62,214 nucleotides of DNA from Bacteroidota bacterium (GTDB lineage: Bacteria > Bacteroidota > Bacteroidia > NS11-12g > UBA955). How positions within the stretch are numbered: the stretch's first letter is position 1; every line of letters starts with the position of its first letter. The position numbers were made by a program, and so were the translations under genes. The stretch spans positions 1 to 62,214 of the forward strand of contig CANMBF010000012.1 in assembly GCA_947496065.1 (NCBI GenBank), given 5' to 3'. The notes beneath the pieces are model-generated. The model saw only the letters and a program-made list of their open reading frames with translations, did not search any database and was not told the origin of the DNA. Below, piece by piece: positions 1 to 8,780 of this stretch.

Positions 1-1
1 G

Positions 2-130
2 CAAATCATAGGAGAACGCAACGACCATGGAGGCGCGAGTATGCGCACCACCGATGAGATGCTGCAATTTATTATTACGTATATGCCTTATCAAAAAGGT
101 GATGAAAACATTGATTTAACACAACCATGA
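2..130 (+). CDS. 3' end of an unknown gene
   Basis: An open frame enters from the left edge and ends with TGA at 128-130, leaving 42 residues. The visible C-terminus is polar (it contains NDHGGASMRTTDEML) and I do not recognise the family. Its stop overlaps the ATG of the next gene in an ATGA arrangement, which suggests translational coupling and a shared operon with the lysozyme-like gene. The function cannot be judged from this fragment. Confidence 0.6.
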   Translation, partial: QIIGERNDHGGASMRTTDEMLQFIITYMPYQKGDENIDLTQP

Positions 131-768
131 AAAACTTAAAAGGCCTTTTTATTCTCTTTCTAATTTTGGCCATTGCTACCACTGCCTTAATCTACTTGAT
201 CCCCACACTTCAAAAAAGAAATGTGAACATCGATGATCGCAAAGCAGGACTCGAAATGGTGACTAAAAATTATGGCAACAAAATTGATAGTTGCGCCGCC
301 TTGTTCAATATGTCTCCAGCATTTTTAAAGGCCCTTTGCATGTTAGAATGCGGCGGCAGAAAAGTGTTCGATGCGCGCTTCGAACCCCATGTCTACGAGA
401 AATTAAAAAAGGTGAAATTTGGCACCCTCGAAAACTACGAGCATGTGACCCAAGCCATGCTAGCCGATGCCAACGACGATGCTTTAAAAAACTTGGCCAG
501 CAGCTGGGGACCTTTCCAACTCATGGGTTACAAGTGCTTGTTGTTAGACATTAAAGTAAAAAATATTCGCGGTGATGATGCTGTATACTATGGTGCCAAA
601 TGGATAGAAATGACCTATGGGAAATACTTAAAAAAAGACAAATACAAGGATGCTTTTCACATCCATAACACAGGCATGCCCCATCCTGCCATTGGCGGAC
701 CGCGCACTTACGATGCCGATTATTGCGCAAGAGGGTTAAAGTATATGCAGTACTTTAAGACGCATTAG
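127..768 (+). CDS. Membrane-anchored lysozyme/muramidase-like protein
   Basis: The 213-residue protein has an N-terminal hydrophobic segment (residues about 5-26), an uncleaved anchor or signal, followed by an extracytoplasmic domain. The domain looks like a goose-lysozyme/muramidase fold: a candidate catalytic Glu74 in LECGGR, then ARFEPHVYEKL, then SSWGPFQLMGY near residue 128, resembling the E...FEPH...S.G..Q.MG pattern of N-acetylmuramidase (PF11860-like) proteins. It would act on peptidoglycan in the periplasm. It overlaps the preceding gene by 4 bp. Assignment rests on these motifs only; a lytic transglycosylase is an alternative. Confidence 0.6.
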   Translation: MKNLKGLFILFLILAIATTALIYLIPTLQKRNVNIDDRKAGLEMVTKNYGNKIDSCAALFNMSPAFLKALCMLECGGRKVFDARFEPHVYEKLKKVKFGTLENYEHVTQAMLADANDDALKNLASSWGPFQLMGYKCLLLDIKVKNIRGDDAVYYGAKWIEMTYGKYLKKDKYKDAFHIHNTGMPHPAIGGPRTYDADYCARGLKYMQYFKTH

Positions 769-840
769 AATTGTTTGTCATTTTTTTTGCAAGGGAACCG
801 CAAAAAAATCGCCAAACAAAGTGGCGGGATTTGTTTTTAG

Positions 841-888
841 CCGCGGGTCTGCGACCCGCGGTGACAGATATATTACCCCTACGGGGTA
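841..888. repeat. Two adjacent perfect hairpins
   Basis: Positions 841-861 form a perfect 9-bp stem (CCGCGGGTC/GACCCGCGG) with a TGC loop, very GC-rich against AT-rich surroundings. Twelve bases later, 874-888 form a 6-bp stem (TACCCC/GGGGTA) with a TAC loop. Neither is followed by a good T tract, so a dispersed palindromic repeat is more likely than a terminator, although they lie 73 bp after the lysozyme-like gene. Confidence 0.55.
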
Positions 889-970
889 GAGGTGAGGAGC
901 TATTAATGTAGCATCTAATCGATCGAATAATACTAAAATCTTATATTGAACGTTAAATCATTTTATTTAA

Positions 971-1340
971 ATGCTTCCCAAAAACAAAGTCAGGTCATTA
1001 GATACTATCCTAAAAAACACTTTGCAATTAAAGCATGGCTCTAAAGTTATGCAGGCTTTCAATTGGTTATTGTTTGGTGCCGACCTACTGGTCATTATAC
1101 TGTTGGTAATTGGGGTGCTGCTTCAATTAGTTAAAATCACTAATAATGAACTGTTTTTTTCTTTACATATTTGTCATTTTAAGTAGTTTCTTCCTCATAT
1201 TAGCTGAGTTTGTTTACTTTCTAGTCATGGTTTATTTATTGGAAAATAGCAAGAATATCCTACTCCATTTTTCTTTATTACTGCTCATTGCAATTCTTCT
1301 ATTCAGAGAAAATATTTTTTGGAATTACCTCGATTTTTAA
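971..1340 (+). pseudogene. Small membrane protein, apparently frameshifted
   Basis: Two overlapping frames (971-1186 and 1146-1340) join into one plausible 122-residue protein if one T is removed from the T7 run at 1154-1160. The joined product has hydrophobic segments at about residues 29-54, 60-92 and 96-118, like small multi-pass membrane proteins of unknown function. Read as it stands, the first frame ends soon after the T run. This could be a real frameshift, slippage-based variation or a sequence error. I do not recognise the family. Confidence 0.45.
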
Positions 1341-1345
1341 TGCAC

Positions 1346-1375
1346 AAAAAAAACATACCAATCGGTATATTTTTA
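1346..1375 (-). terminator. Terminator after tex, probably bidirectional
   Basis: A short stem ATACC (1355-1359)/GGTAT (1364-1368) with an AATC loop is flanked by A8 (1346-1353) and a T run (1370-1374). On the minus strand the stem is followed by eight T after one base, so it fits a terminator for tex; the plus strand also has a T run. The stem is only 5 bp. Confidence 0.4.
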
Positions 1376-1395
1376 AGGATGTATTATTTTTCGAC

Positions 1396-3507
1396 TTAAA
1401 ACTTCAAAGTCAACGCAATGCGCTGCCTTTCGAAATCAATTTCTTTTACTTTCAAAGTGAGTTGTTGGTTCAACTTTACCACCTCGGCCGGACTCTTAAT
1501 AAAATGATTGGCCATTTCGGAAATGTGCAATAAACCACTCTGCTTAATACCGATATCAATAAAAGCTCCGAAGTTGGCGATGTTGGCCACTATGCCTTTA
1601 ATGGTCATGCCCACTTGCAAATCTTCCATTTTTCGTATGCCCGCATCGAACACATCTTCGCTCAATGGCACCCTTGGATCGAGACCAGGTTTTTCTAATT
1701 CTTTTAAAATATCCTTAAACGTAAATTCGCCTATTTGTATTTTCACATCGCTTAACTCCGACACTTTTTTTATTAAAGTCGCGTTGCCAATTAAATCACC
1801 TACCACCACCCCTGCCATGGCCGCCATCTTTTTTACATTGGCATATTGCTCGGGGTGAACACCACTCCTGTCCAATGGATTTTTACTAGCGGGCACTCTT
1901 AAAAATCCTGCCGATTGTTCGAATGCTTTATCACCCAAACGCGCTACTTTCTTTAACTCATCGCGCGACTTGAACTCACCGTTTTTATTGCGGTGCTCTA
2001 TGATATTTTTGGCCAATACTGGACCCAATCCCGATACATGCTTCAACAATTCTTCGCCAGCCGTATTTAAATTGACACCCACTCTATTCACACATATTTC
2101 TACCGTTTCATCGAGGGCTTGTTTCAATTTTGTTTGGTTCACATCGTGCTGGTATTGCCCAACGCCCATGCTCTTGGCATCTATCTTTACAAGTTCTGCC
2201 AATGGATCCATCAACCTTCTGCCAATACTCACTGCACCCTTCACCGTTACATCGTGATCGGGAAATTCTTTGCGCGCAATTTCAGAAACAGAATACACCG
2301 AAGCCCCATCTTCGTTTACTAAAAACACAGGCACATCGATTCCTAAGCCTTTTATAAAATCTGCGGTATCGCGTCCCGCTGTGCCATTGCCCACCGCTAT
2401 GCCTTCTAATTTATAAGTGTGCGTCAACTCTTGTATCTGCTTGGCAGAACGGTTGCGCTCGTCGTTGGTATTAAAAAACAAAACGGTATGGTGCAATAAA
2501 TTGCCATTCTCATTCAGGCAAACTGTTTTACAACCTGTGCGAATGCCCGGATCGATAGAGAGGATGCGCTTGTTGCCATAAGGCGATGACAACAACAATT
2601 GCTGTAAATTATCGGCAAATATTTTAATGGCATCGGCTTCTGCTTTTTCGAATAATTTTTGTTTCAATTCGTTTTCTATCGAAGGTTGCAACAATCTTTT
2701 GTAGGCATCCTTCGTAATATCCAACATATAATTCTCAGTCGCACTGCCGCGTTTAATCCATTTATAATCGATGGCCTCCAATGTTCTTTCCTCATCGGGT
2801 GCAATGTTCAATTTTAAAATACCCTCATCGGTAGCGCGCATAATGGCCATGATACGATGCGATGGTGCATTGGCCGCTTTCTCGGAATATTTAAAATAGT
2901 CTTTGTATTTCTCGCCTTCTTTTTCTTTGCCCTTGCCTACTTTGGTTTCTATAAAAGCGTGTTGCTCGAATCGCTGTCTCAATAGACTGCGGGTATCGGC
3001 ATCGTCGGCTATCCATTGCGCTACTATGTCCATAGCCCCTTGTATGGCTTCATCAACATCATTCACTTTCGCATTCACATAGCGCTGTGCCGCATACGCA
3101 ACATCCGATTCTCTTTGTGCTAAAATAATTTTTGCCAGCGGCTCCAACCCTTTTTCACGCGCAATGTCTGCTCTGGTTTTCTTGCGTTGTTTGTAAGGCA
3201 AATACAAATCTTCTAACACATCCTTGTCCATGCAAGTTTCTATTTTTTGTTTCAACTCGGGTGTTAATTTATCTTGCCCCAGTATGCTCTCTAAAATAAA
3301 TTCTTTGCGTTTGATTAATTCATTATAATAAGTTTCATATTTTATAACATCTAATACCCCTAGCTCGTCCATGTTCTCGGTTGCATCTTTTCTATAACGC
3401 GCAATGAAGGCCACGGTTGCACCTTCTTCATTCAACTTAACAACAGCCTGTATGGCGCGTTCAGATAAATGGGTTTGTTGTTTGATAAAATTTATTTTTT
3501 CTCTCAT
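1396..3507 (-). CDS. tex: Tex family RNA-binding transcription accessory protein
   Basis: At 703 residues this has the full Tex/YhgF architecture: an N-terminal helical region containing RYRKDATENMDELG, a YqgF/RNase H-like domain starting near residue 315 (SIDPGIRTG, Asp about 319), a helix-hairpin-helix region near 475-555 (SGLGPVLAKNI) and a C-terminal S1 RNA-binding domain at about 630-703 (GMTIKGIVANIANFGAFIDIG). Tex is a cytoplasmic nucleic-acid-binding protein linked to transcription and RNA metabolism. It is monocistronic and divergent from the DUF255 gene. Start and length fit the family. Confidence 0.95.
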   Translation of the reverse strand: MREKINFIKQQTHLSERAIQAVVKLNEEGATVAFIARYRKDATENMDELGVLDVIKYETYYNELIKRKEFILESILGQDKLTPELKQKIETCMDKDVLEDLYLPYKQRKKTRADIAREKGLEPLAKIILAQRESDVAYAAQRYVNAKVNDVDEAIQGAMDIVAQWIADDADTRSLLRQRFEQHAFIETKVGKGKEKEGEKYKDYFKYSEKAANAPSHRIMAIMRATDEGILKLNIAPDEERTLEAIDYKWIKRGSATENYMLDITKDAYKRLLQPSIENELKQKLFEKAEADAIKIFADNLQQLLLSSPYGNKRILSIDPGIRTGCKTVCLNENGNLLHHTVLFFNTNDERNRSAKQIQELTHTYKLEGIAVGNGTAGRDTADFIKGLGIDVPVFLVNEDGASVYSVSEIARKEFPDHDVTVKGAVSIGRRLMDPLAELVKIDAKSMGVGQYQHDVNQTKLKQALDETVEICVNRVGVNLNTAGEELLKHVSGLGPVLAKNIIEHRNKNGEFKSRDELKKVARLGDKAFEQSAGFLRVPASKNPLDRSGVHPEQYANVKKMAAMAGVVVGDLIGNATLIKKVSELSDVKIQIGEFTFKDILKELEKPGLDPRVPLSEDVFDAGIRKMEDLQVGMTIKGIVANIANFGAFIDIGIKQSGLLHISEMANHFIKSPAEVVKLNQQLTLKVKEIDFERQRIALTLKF

Positions 3508-3535
3508 CTGCTCTAACTTCTTACTTGCTTATGTT

Positions 3536-3543
3536 TATTTTTG
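3536..3543 (+). promoter_or_regulatory. -7 box of the DUF255 gene
   Basis: TATTTTTG matches the Bacteroidota -7 consensus TAnnTTTG and lies 38 bp before the TTG start. No TTTG -33 box is seen at the expected distance, so support is partial. Confidence 0.35.
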
Positions 3544-3581
3544 TATTGCTTTTTTAATTCACCACAAGCTACAAATCTATT

Positions 3582-5597
3582 TTGGAAAATTCATACAAAA
3601 AAACAAATCGCTTAATAAATTCATTAAGTCCCTATTTGATACAGCATGCCCACAATCCAGTAGACTGGTATGAGTGGGGCGAAGAGGCTTTTGAAAAAGC
3701 GCGCACAGAAAACAAATTGATGATTGTAAGCATTGGTTACAGTGCCTGCCATTGGTGCCATGTAATGGCGCACGAATGTTTCGAAGATGAAGCCACTGCC
3801 GACATCATGAACAAATATTTTGTTTGTATAAAAATAGACAGAGAAGAATTGCCCGATGTGGATCAAATATACATGGATGCTTGTCAATTAGTAAATGGCA
3901 ATGGCGGCTGGCCTTTGAATGCTTTTACTTTGCCAGATAAGCGCCCTTTGCATGCCATGACTTATGCCCCAAAAGAACAGTGGCAAGAACTGCTTTTAAA
4001 CCTGCATGGTCTGTGGCAAAAGGAACCACAATCGGCCATTGACTATGCGAAGAAATTAAGTCAGGGCATTACCAACATGAGCTTAGCACCTGCATTAAAC
4101 ACGACTATATCGAATGAAAAAATAAGTGATGATATTCTAAAAGTATTCGAAGCGCAATACGATACGGTGTATGGCGGACCGAACCGCGCACCTAAATTTC
4201 CCATGCCTTCGAACTACCGTTATTTGTTGCAATATGGCGAATTAAAAAACAATCAAAGGGCTACCGATATGGGTTTGTATACTTTAAAACAAATGGCCCT
4301 TGGTGGTATTTATGATCCTGTGGCGGGAGGATTCGCACGTTACTCGGTAGATAAAAGATGGTTCGCACCTCACTTCGAAAAAATGCTATACGACAATGCA
4401 CAATTAATTAGTTTGTATAGCTATGCCTATGCTGTTTCTCAAAATCCATTTTACAAAAAAATAGCCATGGATACCTTGGCTTTTTGCAATACCGAAATGA
4501 AAGCAGAGAATGGCTTATTCTACTCAGCTTACGATGCCGATAGCGAAGGTATAGAAGGATTATACTATACTTACACTTACGAAGAATTAATAACAGTATT
4601 AGGCAATACTGCAGGCGATTTCTGTCGCTATTACCAGTGCATTCCATCAGGCAATTGGGAGCACAAACGTAATATTTTATATGCCATTGATACCATAGCC
4701 CAAGCTGCTCAACAACTCAATATTGACGAACAAAAATTAACAACTTTGATTGCAGAAGGACTTGAAAAATTAAAAACCTTTCGATCCAAAAGAATTGCAC
4801 CTGGCTTAGACGATAAATGTATTTGCAGTTGGAATAATTTAATGTTAAAAGCTTTGGCAGAAGCCGCAATGTGGTTAGACGAACCCAGCTTTGCAATACA
4901 AGCTGATGTTTTATCAACGACTATTTTAAGCACTTATTTTTCTTCAGAAGGACTGAAACGCACCAGCAAAAATGGACAAGTAAAAATTGCTGCTTTCTTA
5001 GAAGATTATGCTACTTTGATTGATGGTTTAATTACCACTTATCAAGCAACTTTTAACGAGACACATTTGTTAAAGGCCAAAGAAATTTGCGAGAACACTT
5101 TAGCCAATTTCTACAACAAGAAAAATGGTTTCTTCGAATTCAATGCCAACAATAGCGAAACATTAATTACCCCTAAATACGATGTGAACGATGATGTGAT
5201 TAGCAGTGGCAACAGCATCATGGCGCATAACCTTTGGCGATTATCCTTTTACTTTTATCATACCGATTGGTATGTTTTTGCAGAAACCATGTTGAATGCC
5301 TTAACACCAAGCATACAAAAAAGTGCCCCCTGGTATAGCCATTGGGCGGCTTTGCAATTATTGAAAGAAGAAGGCACGCATCAAATTATTTTAGCGGGCG
5401 ATGAAAGTTTAAGAAGCACCTTGCCACTGAAACATCACTACAAAACTCCGAATGCCCTCTTTGGCTTTGCAGGCAAGGACAGTGTAATACCACTCTTCGA
5501 AGGCAAAAAATACAAAGGTGAAGCACTTATTTATCCATGCAAAGACAAGGTGTGTGAAGCACCACAGGCTTACGACACGCGCTATATTACCACATAA
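3582..5597 (+). CDS. DUF255 thioredoxin-domain protein (YyaL/SPATA20 family)
   Basis: This 671-residue protein matches the SSP411/YyaL family: an N-terminal thioredoxin-like domain with the hallmark C56-H-W-C59-H, then a long alpha/alpha-toroid domain. The N-terminus ([15 protein letters not shown] then NPVDWYEWG) aligns with the usual family start, so the TTG at 3582 is the likely start; the frame opens at 3558 with no ATG before the conserved region. Its biochemical role is unsettled. The last three codons and the stop lie within the left end of the palindromic element at 5587, so insertion seems to have set the C-terminus. Confidence 0.9.
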   Translation: MENSYKKTNRLINSLSPYLIQHAHNPVDWYEWGEEAFEKARTENKLMIVSIGYSACHWCHVMAHECFEDEATADIMNKYFVCIKIDREELPDVDQIYMDACQLVNGNGGWPLNAFTLPDKRPLHAMTYAPKEQWQELLLNLHGLWQKEPQSAIDYAKKLSQGITNMSLAPALNTTISNEKISDDILKVFEAQYDTVYGGPNRAPKFPMPSNYRYLLQYGELKNNQRATDMGLYTLKQMALGGIYDPVAGGFARYSVDKRWFAPHFEKMLYDNAQLISLYSYAYAVSQNPFYKKIAMDTLAFCNTEMKAENGLFYSAYDADSEGIEGLYYTYTYEELITVLGNTAGDFCRYYQCIPSGNWEHKRNILYAIDTIAQAAQQLNIDEQKLTTLIAEGLEKLKTFRSKRIAPGLDDKCICSWNNLMLKALAEAAMWLDEPSFAIQADVLSTTILSTYFSSEGLKRTSKNGQVKIAAFLEDYATLIDGLITTYQATFNETHLLKAKEICENTLANFYNKKNGFFEFNANNSETLITPKYDVNDDVISSGNSIMAHNLWRLSFYFYHTDWYVFAETMLNALTPSIQKSAPWYSHWAALQLLKEEGTHQIILAGDESLRSTLPLKHHYKTPNALFGFAGKDSVIPLFEGKKYKGEALIYPCKDKVCEAPQAYDTRYITT

Positions 5598-6438
5598 GTT
5601 AGATAAGTTTAATTTAAGGTAGTTAACACTAATTATATTTGGGGACAACTCATAGTATCGATTTTTCTTTCATAGATCCTAAAGTCAACATAAGTTCTTT
5701 TTTACTTTGTAAAAAAGATTGAAGACCAAAAGTCTTTGATTTTTAAAATACATTTTGCATTTTTGATGAAACTAAAATTTGAAATTATGAAAATTACCAA
5801 GTCATACTTAAAAGATTTAACCTATCATTTTAATTCCGCTGCTATTGAGGTGCATAAGACACTTGGACCAGGACTGCTAGAGAGTATTTATCATCAATCT
5901 TTAATTCACGAGTTAGGCATTCGAAACATTGATTTTGAATCTGAATTTATAATACCAGTAATATACAAAGGCCAGATTTTAGAATCAAATGTAAGATGCG
6001 ACTTCTTAGTTGAAAGGTGCATGGTTGTTGAAATTAAATCAATTGAGGAGTTTGCTCCAATTCATGAAGCTCAAGTATTGAGCTATATGAAACTTCTGAA
6101 AGTACCGCGTGGATTATTATTAAATTTCAATGTAAAAAATTTATTCCACGAAGGACAAAAAACTTTAGTGAATGAATACTACACTCACTTAGCTGAACAT
6201 TAAACACATTTCATATGTGTTGTAACATAAATAGTCCTACTAATTACCTCACTAAAATCGTTAACTACAAACGCAAGGGCTTCCCATTTTTTGCATAGCA
6301 AAAAAAACTTATGTTCACTTAAAAACTTCCGGAAAGGGTAAAACTTTTGATTTAACCTTATTGTGATTATAATTTCAAAAAGAAAAAAGAAAAAGCTTAT
6401 CTAACTTATTACTTCGTAGCTGCTTCGCGGTGTGGTAA
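5587..6438. mobile_element. Palindromic element E1 carrying a GxxExxY gene
   Basis: The element is bounded by TTACCACA (5587-5594) and its complement TGTGGTAA (6431-6438). Inside these lie outer arms TAAGTTAGATAAG (5595-5607) and its exact complement (6396-6408), then inner arms: AAGTCAACATAAGTT plus a T-rich hairpin (5682-5716) and its imperfect complement (6287-6320). Between the inner arms sits the GxxExxY gene. A sibling with the same plan but no gene is at 59096-59700. I see no transposase in either and no convincing target duplication, so the mobility mechanism is unknown; that it moves is inferred from the copies. Confidence 0.6.
5787..6203 (+). CDS. GxxExxY protein, PD-(D/E)XK nuclease-like
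   Basis: From ATG 5787 the protein has 138 residues, the usual size of the family. The signature G29-LL-E32-SI-Y35 is present, as is a PD-(D/E)XK-like core with D72 in RCDFLVE and E82-I-K84 in VVEIKS, followed by AQVLSYMKLL and GLLLNFN, all typical of GxxExxY proteins (Pfam PDDEXK_3). Family function is not established; nuclease activity is inferred from the fold. ATG 5766 and an upstream TTG at 5736 are possible but lengthen the protein beyond the family norm. The gene is the only cargo of a palindromic element, so its product may act on that element. Confidence 0.88.
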   Translation: MKITKSYLKDLTYHFNSAAIEVHKTLGPGLLESIYHQSLIHELGIRNIDFESEFIIPVIYKGQILESNVRCDFLVERCMVVEIKSIEEFAPIHEAQVLSYMKLLKVPRGLLLNFNVKNLFHEGQKTLVNEYYTHLAEH

Positions 6439-6484
6439 AATATACCCAGGCCTTATTCCTGCCACCACGTTTATCTAACTAATT

Positions 6485-6514
6485 TTTGAACCTCTCTTTT
6501 TTCTACTATTTTCG
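6485..6514 (+). promoter_or_regulatory. Promoter of the DPP IV gene
   Basis: TTTG (6485-6488) and TATTTTCG (6507-6514) are separated by 18 bp, one mismatch and 1 bp from the Bacteroidota consensus TTTG-N19-TAnnTTTG. The start codon follows 18 bp later at 6533. It lies just outside the right end of element E1. Confidence 0.5.
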
Positions 6515-6532
6515 TGGTTTATATATTCAACC

Positions 6533-8713
6533 ATGAAGAAATTATTTATCGTTCTCCTGCTAGGATTTACATTGCAAGCTAGCGCTCAACTCACCCTCGA
6601 AAACATTTGGTACAGTCGCGAATACTCGCCCAAATTTGTACCAGGCTTTCAAGGCATGGCCGATGGCAAAAGCTATTGCCAGCTCGACCCTAATGAAGAC
6701 AAATCTGTTTCTTGCAACCGCTATGATATTAAAACAGGCAACAAAATCGGCACTATTTTCAGTACCGCTAATTTCATGGACAATGGCAAACCCATTACTA
6801 TCGAAAATTTCGGTTTTAGCAAAGATGAGAAAAAAGTCATTGTAACCAATGGTTTCGAAGCCGTCTACCGCCACTCGGGCGCTAGCAATACCTATGTGTT
6901 CGACTTAAGCAATAACACCTTTCAAAAAATTACGGACCATAAAATCATGTATGCAGACTTTAATGCTAACGCTACCAAAGTGGCATATGTATACAACAAT
7001 AATTTATACAGCTATGATTTGTATTCAAAAACCGAAACGGCTATTACATCTGATGGTAAAAAGAATGCGATTATCAATGGTGCAGTGGATTGGGTATATG
7101 AAGAAGAATTTAGCATGAGCAAAGGTTTTAGCTTTAGCGCAGATGGCAAGTACTTAGCCTTCTATCGTTTTGATGAAAGCAAGGTCAAAGAATTCGAGAT
7201 GGTGATTTATGGCAATTTATATCCTGCGCTCGAAACCTTTAAATACCCTAAAGCAGGCGAAAGCAATAGCACCGTAGATATTTATATTTACAATTTAGCG
7301 ACTGGCAAAATGGTGAAGTGCAATACCAATAGCGAGCGCGACCAATACCTACCGCGCATGCAGTGGAGCAATGCCCCAGGTAAATTATCTATACAAAGAT
7401 TAAACAGACATCAAAACGAATGGGAATTATTATTTGCCGATGCCGAAACGGGTGCTACAGAAGTCATCCTCCAAGAAAAAAACAAATACTATGTGAGCAT
7501 TAACGATAACCTTAACTTTTTAAAAGACAACCAATCGTTTATTTACAGCAGCGAAAAAACGGGTTGGGAACATTTATACATCTACAACTATGTAAAGAAA
7601 GTTGACAAAGCTTTAACCTTCGGCAATTGGGAAATCGATGAGTTCAAAGGTTTAGATGAAACCAAAGGTTTATTGTATTTCACTTCGGGCATGTTGATTG
7701 GTGGTGGCTCGAATCCTAGTGAAAGACAATTGTACAGTCTAGATATTAAGAAAGGTAAAATGTCCCGCTTAACTGCTGCCAATGGTTGGCATAGCATTAC
7801 CTTTATGCAAGGCATGCAGTATTATTTAGATAATTTCTCAACCCTCACCATGGCCCCTACTTTTACATTGTACGAAGCCAGTGGCAAATTGGTAAAAGTA
7901 TTAGAAGACAATACAAAACTAAACACCAAAATGAGTACACAAAATTTCGGTAAAGTAGACTTTGGCACTTTCACTAGCAGCGAAAAAGTAAACCTCGACT
8001 ACTGGCGTTTATTGCCACCTAATTTCGATAGCACAAAACAATATCCTGTTATCTTTTTTGTGTATGGTGGACCAGGTTATCAAACCGTTAAAAACCAATG
8101 GGCGGGTGCCAATTATTTGTGGTACCAATACATGGCAGCCAAAGGATACATTGTTATTTCAATTGACAATCGCGGCTCTGGAGGAAGAGGCGAAGCCTTC
8201 AAAAAAGTGACGTATCTACAATTGGGCAAATACGAAACCATGGATTACATTGAAGCTGCTAAATATTTCGGATCTAAAGCCTATGTCAACAAAAACAGAA
8301 TTGGCATCTTCGGTTGGAGTTATGGTGGCTTTATGGCTAGCAATTGTATTACCCGTGGGGCCGATTATTTTAAAACCGCTGTGGCAGTAGCACCAGTTAC
8401 TAACTGGAGATACTACGACAATATTTATACCGAGCGTTACATGCGCACCCCAAAAGAAAATGCAGATGGTTACGATTCTAACTCACCGATTAATCATGTT
8501 GAAAAAATAAAAGGCAACTATTTATTGGTGCATGGCACGGCCGATGACAATGTGCATTTTCAAAATGCAGTTGAGATGGCCAAAGCCATGAATGAAAAGA
8601 ACATTCCTTACGATGCTGCTTATTATCCGAACACCAATCACGGCATTCGCGGTGGCAAAGTGCGCCTGCATTTGTTCACCAAAATTAGCAACTACTTTGA
8701 AAAGAATTTATAG
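6533..8713 (+). CDS. S9 family dipeptidyl peptidase IV-type serine peptidase
   Basis: The 726-residue protein has a cleavable signal peptide (residues 1-19, ending ASAQ), so it acts in the periplasm or beyond. The N-terminal beta-propeller carries the DPP IV double-Glu motif in WVYEEEF (residues 187-193), which binds substrate N-termini. The alpha/beta-hydrolase domain has GWSYGG with nucleophile Ser596, Asp671 in HGTADDNVH and His703 in TNHGI; the spacing is very close to human DPP IV. It should release N-terminal dipeptides, usually X-Pro. Two POT peptide transporters lie directly downstream, suggesting coupled peptide degradation and uptake. A paralogue is at 47100-49277. Confidence 0.95.
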   Translation: MKKLFIVLLLGFTLQASAQLTLENIWYSREYSPKFVPGFQGMADGKSYCQLDPNEDKSVSCNRYDIKTGNKIGTIFSTANFMDNGKPITIENFGFSKDEKKVIVTNGFEAVYRHSGASNTYVFDLSNNTFQKITDHKIMYADFNANATKVAYVYNNNLYSYDLYSKTETAITSDGKKNAIINGAVDWVYEEEFSMSKGFSFSADGKYLAFYRFDESKVKEFEMVIYGNLYPALETFKYPKAGESNSTVDIYIYNLATGKMVKCNTNSERDQYLPRMQWSNAPGKLSIQRLNRHQNEWELLFADAETGATEVILQEKNKYYVSINDNLNFLKDNQSFIYSSEKTGWEHLYIYNYVKKVDKALTFGNWEIDEFKGLDETKGLLYFTSGMLIGGGSNPSERQLYSLDIKKGKMSRLTAANGWHSITFMQGMQYYLDNFSTLTMAPTFTLYEASGKLVKVLEDNTKLNTKMSTQNFGKVDFGTFTSSEKVNLDYWRLLPPNFDSTKQYPVIFFVYGGPGYQTVKNQWAGANYLWYQYMAAKGYIVISIDNRGSGGRGEAFKKVTYLQLGKYETMDYIEAAKYFGSKAYVNKNRIGIFGWSYGGFMASNCITRGADYFKTAVAVAPVTNWRYYDNIYTERYMRTPKENADGYDSNSPINHVEKIKGNYLLVHGTADDNVHFQNAVEMAKAMNEKNIPYDAAYYPNTNHGIRGGKVRLHLFTKISNYFEKNL

Positions 8714-8780
8714 TAGTCAATTGATTTATAAATAAAAATAGATATTATTGCCTATTAAATAATCAAATAAGAATAAATTT

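Noticed and set aside
841-861. Hairpin as terminator of the lysozyme-like gene
   Set aside because: No T tract follows the stem and it is 73 bp past the stop.
6204-6395. Possible second small gene after GxxExxY
   Set aside because: Only stop-rich AT sequence and the inner right arm are present.
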